Below are positions 38,541-48,955 of a DNA stretch of 64,000 bases, in pieces. How positions within the stretch are numbered: the stretch's first letter is position 1; the number at the start of each line of letters is the position of its first letter. The DNA comes from an uncultured Sphingomonadaceae bacterium (GTDB taxonomy: Bacteria > Pseudomonadota > Alphaproteobacteria > Sphingomonadales > Sphingomonadaceae): assembly GCA_913060895.1 (NCBI GenBank), contig CAJXSN010000002.1:62001-126000 (forward strand). The letters are read 5' to 3'. The position numbers were made by a program, and so were the translations under genes. The notes under the pieces were generated by a model. That model ran no database searches. It had not been told where the DNA came from and saw only the letters and a list, made by a program, of their open reading frames with translations.

Positions 38541-38984
38541 ATGCGCCGATTTGTACTTGCCATAGGCCTGGCAGCGCTGGCCGCGACAGCAGTCGCCGCG
38601 CAACCCAATATCGCGATCGAACGATCCGTTTATATTGAACAAGAGGAAAAACAGAACGGACGCATCGTGCGTGCCCTGCAACCGGCCACCACATTGCAAA
38701 AAGGCGATCGCGTTGTCCTGATGCTGCGCTGGCGTTCACCGGGTCGCGGCAAAGATTTTGTGATGTCGAGCCGTCTCCCGCGCGACCTCGCCTTTCGCCG
38801 CAGCGGCGGGCAGAATGCGAAAGTATCGATCGATGGTGGGCGCAACTGGGGAAAACTGAACACATTACGAATCGGAAATCGCCGAGCCACGCCCGAAGAT
38901 GTGACGCATTTGCGCTGGCACGTCAGCGATGCCGATGCCGCGATCGGCCGCGGCGCAGTCAGCTTTGCGGCAGTTGTTCGTTAG
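38541..38984 (+). CDS. Hypothetical secreted protein
   Basis: MRRFVLAIGLAALAATAVAAQ signal peptide; 147 aa. Confidence 0.65.
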   Translation: MRRFVLAIGLAALAATAVAAQPNIAIERSVYIEQEEKQNGRIVRALQPATTLQKGDRVVLMLRWRSPGRGKDFVMSSRLPRDLAFRRSGGQNAKVSIDGGRNWGKLNTLRIGNRRATPEDVTHLRWHVSDADAAIGRGAVSFAAVVR

Positions 38985-38987
38985 ACC

Positions 38988-40283
38988 CTATCCCGAAACT
39001 ATCAGAACCGGCGTTTCGAGCAGCTTTTTCAGTGCCTGCACGAAACTGGCCGCATCATAGCCATCGACGACCCGGTGATCGCAACTGATAGAAATATTCA
39101 TCACCTTACGTTTCTCAATCCGCTCACCCCCCTGGCCGTCCGATACGAACATCGGCCGCTCGATGATCTTGTTCGGGCCGATTATGGCCACTTCGGGCCG
39201 GTTAATCACAGGCGTGGTAGCAATTCCGCCCAGCGGACCGAGTGAGGTGACCGTCAGCGTACCGCCGGTAAGTTCGTCCTTGGCCGCTTTGCCTGTCCGC
39301 GCCGCCTTTGCCAAACGGTTAATTTCACTGGCCATCTGCCAGACGTTCTTCGCCTGCGCATCCTGCAGCACGGGAACCATTAATCCAGCATCAGTCTGCG
39401 CAGCGATGCCCATCTGGACAGCACCATAACGCGTCACAATGCCAGCCTCGTCATCATAGCGGGCATTTATCATCGGGAACTCGGGCAGAGTCTTGCAGAT
39501 TGCGGTGATTATCAACGGCAAAATAGTCAGCTTAGGCTTGTCGCCCCGGCTGCTGTTCAGCTGCGCGCGCATTGCTTCCAGATCCGTCACATCGACTTCT
39601 TCGACATAGCTGAAGTGGGGTATATTGCGCTTTGACGCTGTCATGTTCTCGGCAATGCGGCGGCGCATTCCGATGACTTTCTTTTCTTCGTCGGGCCGCA
39701 CAGGAGCCGCACCGGAATAGCCGGCATTATAAGTCAAGAACTGGTCGAGGTCACCGTGCCGTACACGTCCATCCTCAGCCGGTTTGACCTGCCCCAGATT
39801 GATGCCCAATTCCTTCGCGCGCTTGCGCACGGCTGGGGTGGCCAGAACTTTGGCAGGCTCTTGGCGCTCTGGAATAGAAGATACAGGCTGGGCCGGTGCT
39901 GGATCAGGATCCGCGGCCATTGCATCATCAGCGTCGGATTGATCGGGTGTTTCGACCTCGATCCGCTCCTCAACTTCGACGGTCTTCGACGCCGGTGCCG
40001 GAACTTGCGCCGTGTGCTCGTTCACATCATCGGGCACTTTGCCCTCGATTTCCACAGTCACCAGCATTCCGCCGACGGAGATTATGTCACCTTCTTCTCC
40101 CGCGATCTCGGTCACCACGCCATCAACAGGGCTTTCGATGTCTATTGTCGCCTTGTCGGTCATCACGTCGACCAGATGCTGGTCTTCAGTTATCGTATCG
40201 CCGACCTTAACGTGCCACTCGACGATCTCCGCTTCGGCAACGCCTTCGCCCACATCGGGCATGTTGAAAATGAATTTCGCCAT
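38988..40283 (-). CDS. 2-oxo acid dehydrogenase E2 (dihydrolipoamide acyltransferase)
   Basis: Lipoyl domain (VMTDKATIDIESPVDG), E3-binding region, catalytic domain (SCDHRVVDGYDAASFV). Confidence 0.93.
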   Translation of the reverse strand: MAKFIFNMPDVGEGVAEAEIVEWHVKVGDTITEDQHLVDVMTDKATIDIESPVDGVVTEIAGEEGDIISVGGMLVTVEIEGKVPDDVNEHTAQVPAPASKTVEVEERIEVETPDQSDADDAMAADPDPAPAQPVSSIPERQEPAKVLATPAVRKRAKELGINLGQVKPAEDGRVRHGDLDQFLTYNAGYSGAAPVRPDEEKKVIGMRRRIAENMTASKRNIPHFSYVEEVDVTDLEAMRAQLNSSRGDKPKLTILPLIITAICKTLPEFPMINARYDDEAGIVTRYGAVQMGIAAQTDAGLMVPVLQDAQAKNVWQMASEINRLAKAARTGKAAKDELTGGTLTVTSLGPLGGIATTPVINRPEVAIIGPNKIIERPMFVSDGQGGERIEKRKVMNISISCDHRVVDGYDAASFVQALKKLLETPVLIVSG

Positions 40284-40289
40284 GTCGGA

Positions 40290-41357
40290 TTACTCTTTCA
40301 GAAGCCGGTCAATCGCCTCGCCGAGGCGGACGGGGCCGGGGAAATACGCCCATTCGAGGCTATGGGGATAGGGAGTGTCGAAGCCTGTTACGCGCTCGAT
40401 CGGGGCCTCTAGATGATAGAAGCAGCGCTCTTGCACCAGCGCGGAGAGCTCTGCGCCAAAGCCTGAGGTTCGAGTAGCCTCATGCACGATCATGCAGCGG
40501 CCAGTGCGCTTTACCGATGCCTCGATGGCTTCGATATCAAGCGGCACCATTGTGCGCAGATCGAGAATGTCTGCTTCAACACCCTTCGCCTCGCAGACGG
40601 CCTCGGCCACATGAACCATAGTGCCATAGGCGAGCACAGTCATCTGCTCTCCCTTGGTTACCTGTCGCGCCTTGCCCAGTGGAACTTTATAATATCCTTC
40701 CGGAACAATGCTGTCCTTATGCCGCTTCCAAGGCTCGACCGGGTTGTCGTAAAACCCGCTGAAGGGGCCGTTATAGATGCGTTTCGGCTCGAAGAAGATG
40801 ACCGGATCATTATCCTCGATGGCACTGATTAGCAGGCCCTTCGCATCGTACGGTGTGGCCGGAATGACCGTTTTCAGGCCGGACACATGGGTGAACAGCG
40901 ATTCCGGGCTCTGGCTGTGGGTCTGGCCGCCAAAAATACCGCCTCCGAACGGGCTCCGCACTGTCATAGGCGCAATATACTCACCCGCAGAGCGATACCG
41001 CAGGCGGGCCGCTTCGCTGATCAGCTGGTCCAATCCTGGATAAATATAATCGGCAAATTGAATCTCCGGGATCGGTCGCAGGCCGTATGCCCCCATGCCG
41101 ACTGCCACACCAATGATACCGCATTCATTGATTGGAGTGTCAAATACACGCGACTTGCCGTGCTTTTCCTGCAGCCCTGCAGTGCATCGGAACACACCGC
41201 CAAAATAACCGACATCCTCACCAAACACGACTGTATCGGGATCGCGCGCCAGCATAACGTCGAGCGCTTCGTTGATCGCTTCGATCATGTTGAGGCGGCG
41301 CTCACCACTTTCTTTATCGGCGGACTTCACTGAGTTTTTGGTTACAGTCTCGCTCAT
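40290..41357 (-). CDS. Branched-chain alpha-ketoacid dehydrogenase E1 beta subunit
   Basis: NMIEAINEALDVMLARDPDTVVFGEDVGYFGGVFRCTAGLQEKHGKSRVFDTPINECGIIGVAVGMG. Confidence 0.94.
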   Translation of the reverse strand: MSETVTKNSVKSADKESGERRLNMIEAINEALDVMLARDPDTVVFGEDVGYFGGVFRCTAGLQEKHGKSRVFDTPINECGIIGVAVGMGAYGLRPIPEIQFADYIYPGLDQLISEAARLRYRSAGEYIAPMTVRSPFGGGIFGGQTHSQSPESLFTHVSGLKTVIPATPYDAKGLLISAIEDNDPVIFFEPKRIYNGPFSGFYDNPVEPWKRHKDSIVPEGYYKVPLGKARQVTKGEQMTVLAYGTMVHVAEAVCEAKGVEADILDLRTMVPLDIEAIEASVKRTGRCMIVHEATRTSGFGAELSALVQERCFYHLEAPIERVTGFDTPYPHSLEWAYFPGPVRLGEAIDRLLKE

Positions 41358-42670
41358 TGTTTGGGGAGCCCTTCGGGAAACTTGGTTTCGCGCTCATGGA
41401 TCGCCTGCTCGGCCTGCTCCTGCAGATGCCAGGGCAGTTCCTCAAATACATCCTCGAACATGGTGTGGAAGGGATGATGCAGACCATGGCCAAGAATGCC
41501 GTTCTTCTCGGCCTCCTTGGTCGTCTTTTTGACCAGATCGACGCATTCGACATCAAGCGCCGCCTGCCGTTCTTCGTCCCACTCGCCCAGCGCAATCAGA
41601 TGTTTTTTCAAACGGTTGATTGGATCGCCCAGCGGCCACTCCTCGCGCTCTTCGGCACTGCGATAGCCACTCGGATCGTCGGAAGTTGAGTGGCCTTCCG
41701 CCCTGTAGGTGAAGAATTCGATCAATGTCGGCCCAGCATTGGCCCGTGCCCGGTCGGCAGCCCATTTTTCAGCAGCATAGCATGCTAGGGGGTCGTTGCC
41801 ATCGACCCGCAGGCTGGCAAGGCCGTAGCCGAGACCCCGCGCCGCAAACGTCGTCCGCTCTCCGCCGGCAAATCCGCTGAAACTGGAAATTGCCCACTGG
41901 TTGTTAATCACATTCAGGATGACCGGTGCATTATATACCGTGGCGAAGGTACAGGCAGAATGGAAGTCGCCCTCGGCCGTACTGCCTTCACCCACCCATG
42001 TCGCGGCGATCCGGCTGTCACCCTTGATCGCCGATGCCATCGCCCAGCCCACTGCTTGCGGAGTTTGCGTAGCCAGATTGCCAGAAATGGTGAAGAAGCT
42101 GTGCTTGCGACTGGAATACATAATCGGCAGCTGGCGGCCTTTCAGCTTGTCACCCTTGTTCGAGTATATCTGGTTGATCATCTCGATCAGCGGATATCCA
42201 CGTGCAATCAGAACGCCCTGCTGGCGATAGCTGGGGAAGACCATATCATCGCCGGCCAGCGCCATAGCAGTTGAAACGCTGGTCGCTTCTTCACCAGTGC
42301 ACTTCATGTAAAAGCTGGTCTTGCCTTGGCGCTGGCCACGGAACATCCGCTCGTCAAAAGCGCGAACCAATGCAAAATGGCCGAGCATTTCACGCAAGGT
42401 ATCGGGAGTCAATTTTGGGTCCCAAGGCCCATGTGCTTTGTTGTCCTCACCCAAGACACGGATCAGATCGTGAGCGAGTGGTGCAGTCTCTTTCGCTTCA
42501 CATACTTCGTCGGGCCGTATCTGAGCGCCCGCTTCGGGAATATCCAGATGGCTATAATCAACCGTATCGCCGGGCCGATAATGTGGTTCGGGGACATGGA
42601 GAGTTAGGGAAGGTTTATTCTGCCCTGCATTTCCCTGTGTCGAAGCCGCGTCTTTGGGCCTGTCGGCCAT
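41354..42670 (-). CDS. Branched-chain alpha-ketoacid dehydrogenase E1 alpha subunit
   Basis: VFPSYRQQGVLIARGYPLIEMINQIYSN, WVGEGSTAEGDFHSACTFA, NVINNQWAISS. Confidence 0.94.
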   Translation of the reverse strand: MADRPKDAASTQGNAGQNKPSLTLHVPEPHYRPGDTVDYSHLDIPEAGAQIRPDEVCEAKETAPLAHDLIRVLGEDNKAHGPWDPKLTPDTLREMLGHFALVRAFDERMFRGQRQGKTSFYMKCTGEEATSVSTAMALAGDDMVFPSYRQQGVLIARGYPLIEMINQIYSNKGDKLKGRQLPIMYSSRKHSFFTISGNLATQTPQAVGWAMASAIKGDSRIAATWVGEGSTAEGDFHSACTFATVYNAPVILNVINNQWAISSFSGFAGGERTTFAARGLGYGLASLRVDGNDPLACYAAEKWAADRARANAGPTLIEFFTYRAEGHSTSDDPSGYRSAEEREEWPLGDPINRLKKHLIALGEWDEERQAALDVECVDLVKKTTKEAEKNGILGHGLHHPFHTMFEDVFEELPWHLQEQAEQAIHERETKFPEGLPKQ

Positions 42671-42767
42671 AGAATTCTCTCCCGCTGCCCGCCCATAAAG
42701 ACGGACGCAATATTTCTTCCATGCGCATTTTTATTGCGCGCGGGGCGGCGGGTCAAGGTTTGTGGAC

Positions 42768-43715
42768 TTAAACCGCCACAGGTGCTTTTATAGGAGCTTG
42801 CGGAGCGTAGTCATGGACCGCAAAATCCTCAATCGTATAGCCGAAGATGGTGTCCGGCCTTCGTACTATCTCAAGCGTCGGATGGCCTCGAGGTTCCCGT
42901 GCCAGCTGCTCTTCGACCAGATCAGCGTGATTGAGATATAAATGCGTGTCGCCGGCCATCCATACCAGTTCCCCTGGCTGGAGATCGGTCTGCTGCGCAA
43001 TCATGCGCTGTAACAATGCAGCCGACCAGAGGTTGAACGGCAGGCCCAGCGCCACATCACAGCTGCGCTGATACAGCACCATGTTTAACCGGGCACAGTC
43101 ACCCTTTCCGGCAACGTGAAACTGATAGGTCTTGTGACACGGCGGGAGCGCCATCCGGTCCAGCTCGGCCACGTTCCACCCTTCAATGATATGACGACGG
43201 CTACCGGGATTGTGGCGCAGGCTCTCGACTACCTGCGCCACTTGATTGATGCTTTCACCAGGTTCGTAAGTACCATCCTTGCGATAGCGCCATGTCGGCC
43301 AATCCGTCCATTGTTTGCCGTAAACAGGCCCCAGATCGCCCCACTTTGCAGCAAATGTCTCGTCATCGGCAATCCGTTGAACGAATGTGTTCAGTGCAAT
43401 GTCCCGACCCGTTTCCCGGACGTAGCGCGCATGCGGCCATTCGTTCCAGATCTTCACGCCCTGGAGCACCAGTGGACGGATGTTTGTATTGCCAGTCAGA
43501 AACCACAGCATCTCGCGCGTGGCGGTTTTCCAATAAACACGTTTGGTTGTAAGCAGCGGCATCACTCCGCTTGCAAGATCAAACCGCAACTGCGTCCCGA
43601 ATACTGAACGGGTCCCTATGCCAGTGCGATCGACCCGCTCGTCGCCGTCACGCCAGATACGCTCCATAAGGTCGAGATACTGCTGTTCGGGATGGTGCGC
43701 TTCTGTCTTCATCAC
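42768..43715 (-). CDS. thyA: Thymidylate synthase
   Basis: QYLDLMERIWRDGDERVDRTGIGTRSVFGTQLRFDL; LPPCHKTYQFHV; HLYLNHADLVEEQL. Confidence 0.96.
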   Translation of the reverse strand: MMKTEAHHPEQQYLDLMERIWRDGDERVDRTGIGTRSVFGTQLRFDLASGVMPLLTTKRVYWKTATREMLWFLTGNTNIRPLVLQGVKIWNEWPHARYVRETGRDIALNTFVQRIADDETFAAKWGDLGPVYGKQWTDWPTWRYRKDGTYEPGESINQVAQVVESLRHNPGSRRHIIEGWNVAELDRMALPPCHKTYQFHVAGKGDCARLNMVLYQRSCDVALGLPFNLWSAALLQRMIAQQTDLQPGELVWMAGDTHLYLNHADLVEEQLAREPRGHPTLEIVRRPDTIFGYTIEDFAVHDYAPQAPIKAPVAV

Positions 43716-43825
43716 TGACTATAATAGCGGGTAAATGTCCACTTGCCACCCTGCCGAGCCCAACCTATATGCACGCGCCTTGCCTCGACCCGCATTGCTT
43801 CAGGGCGAAACGGGACCGACACGGT

Positions 43826-43902
43826 CGGGGAGTAGCTCAGCCTGGTAGAGCACTGTCTTCGGGAGGCAGGGGCCGGAGGTTCGAATCCTCTCTCCCCGAC
43901 CA
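43826..43902 (+). tRNA. tRNA-Pro (anticodon CGG), CCA encoded
   Basis: CGGGGAGTAGCTCAGCCTGGTAGAGCACTGTCTTCGGGAGGCAGGGGCCGGAGGTTCGAATCCTCTCTCCCCGACCA. Confidence 0.95.
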
Positions 43903-43925
43903 ATTTCCTTATTGCGCTGACAGAC

Positions 43926-45434
43926 CTATCCCATTGCCGGACGAGCTACCGTTGCACGATTAGGCGCACGGGCAATTACCAGCAGGATCAGCACCGGTAC
44001 GAAATACACCAATGTCTGCGTAATTCCGTGGGCAAAATTCATGCCGATAGTCCCAAAGCCCAATCGCCAGATACTCACTGCGTAGATCAGCGTAACCGGG
44101 AAAGATATGCCAAGAAGAGGTCGGCACGATTCGTAGAACACCCGCAGCATGGCTCCGAACAAAAGCATCGGCAGGATCAAGCCGATAAAACCGAAATTCA
44201 TCCACCCTTCCGCAATCATGCCCGACGGCCAGCCCGACAAACGCACGTCTTCACCAAAAATTTCGCCCTTAACATACGAGCCCAAGCCCACTTGTGGTTT
44301 GTCCAACCACATTGATCGTGGAATCGGAGCCGAGAGCAACGCCGCATAACTCTGACCGTTGAGGTAAGGTCGAATTTCCGGAACGCGGTCGATTATTGCA
44401 GAAGTCCGAACGAAATCTAGTGAGTTGCCTGAGCCAACAACCCTATCGATTGCTGTCAGATCACGGGTCATATCAGTTTGATTTTCCTCTCTAAGAACGC
44501 CAAGAGTCGCAACAATAAATACCCCCGAAAGGACTGCGATAACAATTGTGCGCGACCGCAATTTGCCATAATAAAACAAGAAAATCATCAAGTTCAGCAT
44601 AAGAAGAATTAGGCTAGATCGTGAGCTTGTTAAGAAAGGACCTACAATTGCCAGAAGGGCGACACCGGCTAGTACGGCCAGGTTGAAACGTGTCAGCCGA
44701 AGCATCCGAAGAAGCATCAGCGCGCCCATGAAGAGAAATGTGTACGCGCCAAAGCCCGCGATAAATCGCTCTGTTCCGGTGCCGTAAATAACCTGACCGC
44801 TATCATCGACGTATTCGTGAACACGCTTGTAACTTTCGCTTGCAAACCCGCTATCGAAGCCGATGCCGAAGGAGTTTACCAGCATTAGAGTTCCAACGAG
44901 TGCCATTCCGCAGCCAATAATTACGCTGAGCCATGTCCGACGCAGTGAAAGTGAATAGTCTCGGATAAAAGAGAATTTTTCCAGATGAATACGCATTGTG
45001 GCAGTCGCATAGCCAACACATAGAGCTGCAATGCTGGTCAAAATCCAAGGCGCGTTTGTCAGCACGTCGTCGAATGTAGTTTCCATCATAATGAATTCGA
45101 CCCGATCGCTTTCCGACCAATAAAGCCAGAATGCTCTGAGCGTAGTTCCAAAAAAAATTGCCAAAGCAACGAGATTGATGGGCTCGAACGGATCAAACCG
45201 CGTTGAGCGAAACAAGCCGACTCCTAACGGCAGCAAGAAGGAAACTGTTGCTACGGAAAGATATGTGATTGAAGACTCGTTGAAAGCCATTCCCCACATA
45301 AGCAACACTACTGCCAGCACAGTGAGAACGACAAACCCGTAAGTCGCAGCTTGTGACGATCGCTTTTGCGCAAGGTTCCCCGCATTGTATGAGCCCGCAA
45401 TGTCAGATCGCACGCTATTGATAAAACCTGCCAT
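43926..45434 (-). CDS. O-antigen/EPS polymerase-like (Wzy-type) membrane protein
   Basis: 502 aa polytopic protein with a large loop; adjacent to the EPS operon. Confidence 0.7.
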   Translation of the reverse strand: MAGFINSVRSDIAGSYNAGNLAQKRSSQAATYGFVVLTVLAVVLLMWGMAFNESSITYLSVATVSFLLPLGVGLFRSTRFDPFEPINLVALAIFFGTTLRAFWLYWSESDRVEFIMMETTFDDVLTNAPWILTSIAALCVGYATATMRIHLEKFSFIRDYSLSLRRTWLSVIIGCGMALVGTLMLVNSFGIGFDSGFASESYKRVHEYVDDSGQVIYGTGTERFIAGFGAYTFLFMGALMLLRMLRLTRFNLAVLAGVALLAIVGPFLTSSRSSLILLMLNLMIFLFYYGKLRSRTIVIAVLSGVFIVATLGVLREENQTDMTRDLTAIDRVVGSGNSLDFVRTSAIIDRVPEIRPYLNGQSYAALLSAPIPRSMWLDKPQVGLGSYVKGEIFGEDVRLSGWPSGMIAEGWMNFGFIGLILPMLLFGAMLRVFYESCRPLLGISFPVTLIYAVSIWRLGFGTIGMNFAHGITQTLVYFVPVLILLVIARAPNRATVARPAMG

Positions 45435-45676
45435 GCATGAAGAACCATCTGTATTGCTGTTGCGGCGACCAGCTGTGTACTGAAATACCGAGTTTCCGCC
45501 TGCTAATCAGAGACGTGGTATAGGTCAAACGAAGACAGTGGCATCCAGCAAACGTTATGGTCTGCCCACAGAGTTCGATTAACACGATTTCGTTGACTGT
45601 CTTGCACCATATCGATTGGCTGCTAAAAAGCGCACCAGATCGCACCCCCAATTTCGCAATCTAACGGAAAATCCTA

Positions 45677-46741
45677 TTGTCTAGAAAATCTGCTCTCATC
45701 ACCGGTGTGACCGGTCAGGATGGCGCGTATCTGTCGCAGCTATTGCTAGACAAGGGATATGACGTTCATGGTGTAAAGCGCCGCTCATCCTCCTTCAACA
45801 CCGGCCGGATCGAGGACATTTATCAGGACCCGCACGAGGAAGAGCAGCGTTTTCACCTGCATTACGGCGATCTGACAGATTCGACCAACCTGATCCGCAT
45901 CATTCAGGAAACGCAGCCGGACGAGGTTTATAACCTCGCAGCGCAGAGCCACGTCGCAGTCAGCTTCGAGACGCCGGAATATACCGCCAACGCAGATGCC
46001 ATCGGCACGCTTCGTTTGCTGGAAGCCATCCGTATTCTGAAGATGGAAGAGAAGACCCGTTTCTATCAGGCATCGACCAGCGAGCTTTATGGTCTGGTGC
46101 AGGAAGTCCCGCAGAGCGAGACCACACCTTTCTATCCTCGCAGCCCTTATGGTGTGGCCAAGCTCTATGGTTATTGGATCACGGTGAACTACCGCGAAGC
46201 CTACGGGATGCACGCCTCCAACGGCATCCTGTTCAACCATGAGAGCCCGTTGCGAGGCGAAACCTTCGTTACACGCAAGATCACTCGGGCTGTGTCAGCA
46301 ATTAAGCTGGGCCGTCAGGACAAGCTGTATCTGGGCAATTTGGATGCTAAGCGCGACTGGGGCCATGCGAAAGAATATGTCGAAGGCATGTGGCGCATGA
46401 TGCAGCAGGATACGCCCGGCGATTACGTACTGGCGACCGGCGAAACCGTAACCGTGCGGCATTTCGTGGACATGGCTTTTGCCGAAACCGGTGTGACGAT
46501 GCGCTGGGAAGGCGATGGCGTACATGAAAAAGGTTACGACGCAGACGATGGACGTTTGCTCGTCGAAGTCGATCCTCGCTATTTCCGCCCGACCGAAGTC
46601 GACCTGCTGATCGGCGATCCGACTAAAGCTCTTGAGAAGCTAGGCTGGAAGCACACCACCTCGGTGGGGGAACTGGCCGCAGAAATGGTCCGAGAAGACC
46701 TGAAGGTAATGCAGAACGCGCCGATTCAGAAGGACGCGTGA
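45677..46741 (+). CDS. gmd: GDP-mannose 4,6-dehydratase (TTG start)
   Basis: [63 protein letters not shown]; YGxxK-type [12 protein letters not shown]. Confidence 0.95.
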   Translation: MSRKSALITGVTGQDGAYLSQLLLDKGYDVHGVKRRSSSFNTGRIEDIYQDPHEEEQRFHLHYGDLTDSTNLIRIIQETQPDEVYNLAAQSHVAVSFETPEYTANADAIGTLRLLEAIRILKMEEKTRFYQASTSELYGLVQEVPQSETTPFYPRSPYGVAKLYGYWITVNYREAYGMHASNGILFNHESPLRGETFVTRKITRAVSAIKLGRQDKLYLGNLDAKRDWGHAKEYVEGMWRMMQQDTPGDYVLATGETVTVRHFVDMAFAETGVTMRWEGDGVHEKGYDADDGRLLVEVDPRYFRPTEVDLLIGDPTKALEKLGWKHTTSVGELAAEMVREDLKVMQNAPIQKDA

Positions 46742-47688
46742 TGTTCGATCTTGCAGGGAAAACCGTTTATGTCGCCGGGCACCGCGGCATGGTCGGCGGC
46801 GCAATTGCTCGTCAGCTAGTGGAACAGGATTGCACCATCCTCACCGCAACACGGCAGGAACTCGATCTGCTGGATCAGGCCGCTGTGTTTGCATGGATAG
46901 AACAGGCCAAGCCTGACGCCATTGTGATTGCGGCGGCCAAGGTTGGCGGAATTCTAGCAAACGCCAATTACCCTGCGGATTTTCTGTATCAAAACCTCGT
47001 AATCGAAACAAATCTGATTGAGGCCGCAAACCGCGCTGGAGTCGACCGGCTGCTGTTCCTTGGTTCCTCCTGCATCTATCCCAAGTTTGCCGAGCAACCA
47101 ATTCAGGAAGATTCGCTGCTTACCGGTGCGCTGGAACCAACCAACGAATGGTATGCGATTGCTAAAATCGCAGGGATTAAATTGTGCCAGGCCTACCGCA
47201 AGCAGTATGACCGCGACTACATATCAGGTATGCCGACCAACCTTTACGGTCCTGGCGACAATTTCGATTTGCAGTCTAGCCACGTGATCCCAGCCCTAAT
47301 GCGCAAGGCGCATGAGGCTAAGCTCGCTGGCGATGACACGATAACTATTTGGGGTACAGGCACGCCGCGCCGCGAATTTTTGCATGTGGATGACTGCGCC
47401 AGTGCATGCGTTCATTTGTTGAAGACTTACAGCCATGAGGCGCATGTCAATATCGGCTCTGGCGACGATCTGCCGATATACGATTTGGCTCAACTGGTTT
47501 GCGATGTGGTCGGCTTTGATGGAGACATCGTGCGCGATAAAACCAAACCAGACGGCACCCCGCGCAAATTGATGGCCGCAGACCGCCTGCGGGCGATGGA
47601 CTGGAAACCCTCGATCTCTTTGCGCGACGGGCTGGCCAGCACCTACGCCTGGTTCCTTGAGAACAAGGCCCAAGCACGCGGCCCGTGA
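46741..47688 (+). CDS. fcl: GDP-L-fucose synthase
   Basis: VYVAGHRGMVGGAIARQL, FLGSSCIYPKFAEQPIQEDSLLTGALEPTNEWYAIAKIAGIKLCQAYRKQY. Confidence 0.94.
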   Translation: MFDLAGKTVYVAGHRGMVGGAIARQLVEQDCTILTATRQELDLLDQAAVFAWIEQAKPDAIVIAAAKVGGILANANYPADFLYQNLVIETNLIEAANRAGVDRLLFLGSSCIYPKFAEQPIQEDSLLTGALEPTNEWYAIAKIAGIKLCQAYRKQYDRDYISGMPTNLYGPGDNFDLQSSHVIPALMRKAHEAKLAGDDTITIWGTGTPRREFLHVDDCASACVHLLKTYSHEAHVNIGSGDDLPIYDLAQLVCDVVGFDGDIVRDKTKPDGTPRKLMAADRLRAMDWKPSISLRDGLASTYAWFLENKAQARGP

Positions 47689-47692
47689 AGCC

Positions 47693-48955
47693 ATGCGGAT
47701 TTTATTTCTCGGCCTTAATTATGCCCCGGAAGAAATTGGCATTGCAGCCTATTCCACAGGTATGTGCGAGGACTTGGTCAAGCGCGGCCATGAGGTTCAG
47801 GCTATCGTTGGCAAGCCCTATTACCCTGGGTGGTCGGTGCCGGAAAGCTTCCAAGGTGGCGGAGCAAGGCATTCTGTTGAAAATGGCGTCGATCTAACCC
47901 GCGTCCCGCACTATGTCCCAGACAACCCCACCGGAGCGCGGCGAATAATCCATCATGCAACCTTTGCATTGAACGCGCTGTTGCCCATGGTTCGTACCTC
48001 CCGCGCTTTCAAGCCTGATGTGGTCTTGACCATTGCCCCTTCTACAATCGCAGCCCCGGTTGCCAGGCTTGCAGCGAAGTTGGCAGGTGCGAAATCGTGG
48101 CTTCATATTCAGGATTTCGAGGTCGGGGCAGCGTTTGCCACCGGTCTTGTCTCCCCGTCTGGCATTACAGCAAGACTAGCGCGTGCGTTCGAGAAATGGG
48201 TTGTGGGCGGGTTCGACCGGATCAGTTCCATAAGTCATGAGATGTGCAAAAGTGTGGCCTCATTGGGTGTTCCAGAAGATCACATTGTTTCGTTTCGCAA
48301 TTGGGCAGAAATAGAGCAGATCGCTCCACTTGACCGGGCATCGGATTATCGTGAGCTATGGGGCATCTCAGCGCCGCATGTCGCGTTATATTCTGGCAAC
48401 ATCGCAAACAAACAGGGGATCCGCATTGTGGTCGATGCAGCCCGCGCTTTGGCCGACCGTGACGATATCGAATTCGTTGTATGCGGGAACGGACCCAATC
48501 GAGCAGCCCTTGAAAAGCACGCCGAAGACCTGACCAATATCCAATTCCACGATCTGCAACCCAAGGGCCAGCTGTGTGAACTGATGAATCTTGCGACCAT
48601 TCATCTGTTGCCGCAGCGCGCAGATGCGGCCGATCTGGTCTTGCCATCGAAGCTCACCAACATGCTGGCCTCTGGGCGACCGGTCATCGCGACGGCGAAT
48701 AACGATACCGGCCTGGCGCAAGAAGTTAGTGGCAATGGACTGGTCGTTCAGCCTGAGGATACAAAAGCGCTGGCAAATGCTATTGCTCTGCTGGCAGACG
48801 ATGAAAAACTGCGTACTATGTACGGATCTGCAGCGCGCATCGCAGCATTGGCGAATTGGCATAAGGATAAGGTGTTGAGCCGGTTCGAAGCAAATTTGCA
48901 GGAATTGGCAGTGGGCCCGAACACATTCGTCCGGCTTGATAAAGAGAAACGCTAA
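47693..48955 (+). CDS. WcaI-family glycosyltransferase
   Basis: MRILFLGLNYAPEEIGIAAYSTGMCEDLVKRGHEVQAIVGKPYYPGW; C-terminal GT4 LPSKLTNMLASGRPVIATA. Confidence 0.87.
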   Translation: MRILFLGLNYAPEEIGIAAYSTGMCEDLVKRGHEVQAIVGKPYYPGWSVPESFQGGGARHSVENGVDLTRVPHYVPDNPTGARRIIHHATFALNALLPMVRTSRAFKPDVVLTIAPSTIAAPVARLAAKLAGAKSWLHIQDFEVGAAFATGLVSPSGITARLARAFEKWVVGGFDRISSISHEMCKSVASLGVPEDHIVSFRNWAEIEQIAPLDRASDYRELWGISAPHVALYSGNIANKQGIRIVVDAARALADRDDIEFVVCGNGPNRAALEKHAEDLTNIQFHDLQPKGQLCELMNLATIHLLPQRADAADLVLPSKLTNMLASGRPVIATANNDTGLAQEVSGNGLVVQPEDTKALANAIALLADDEKLRTMYGSAARIAALANWHKDKVLSRFEANLQELAVGPNTFVRLDKEKR

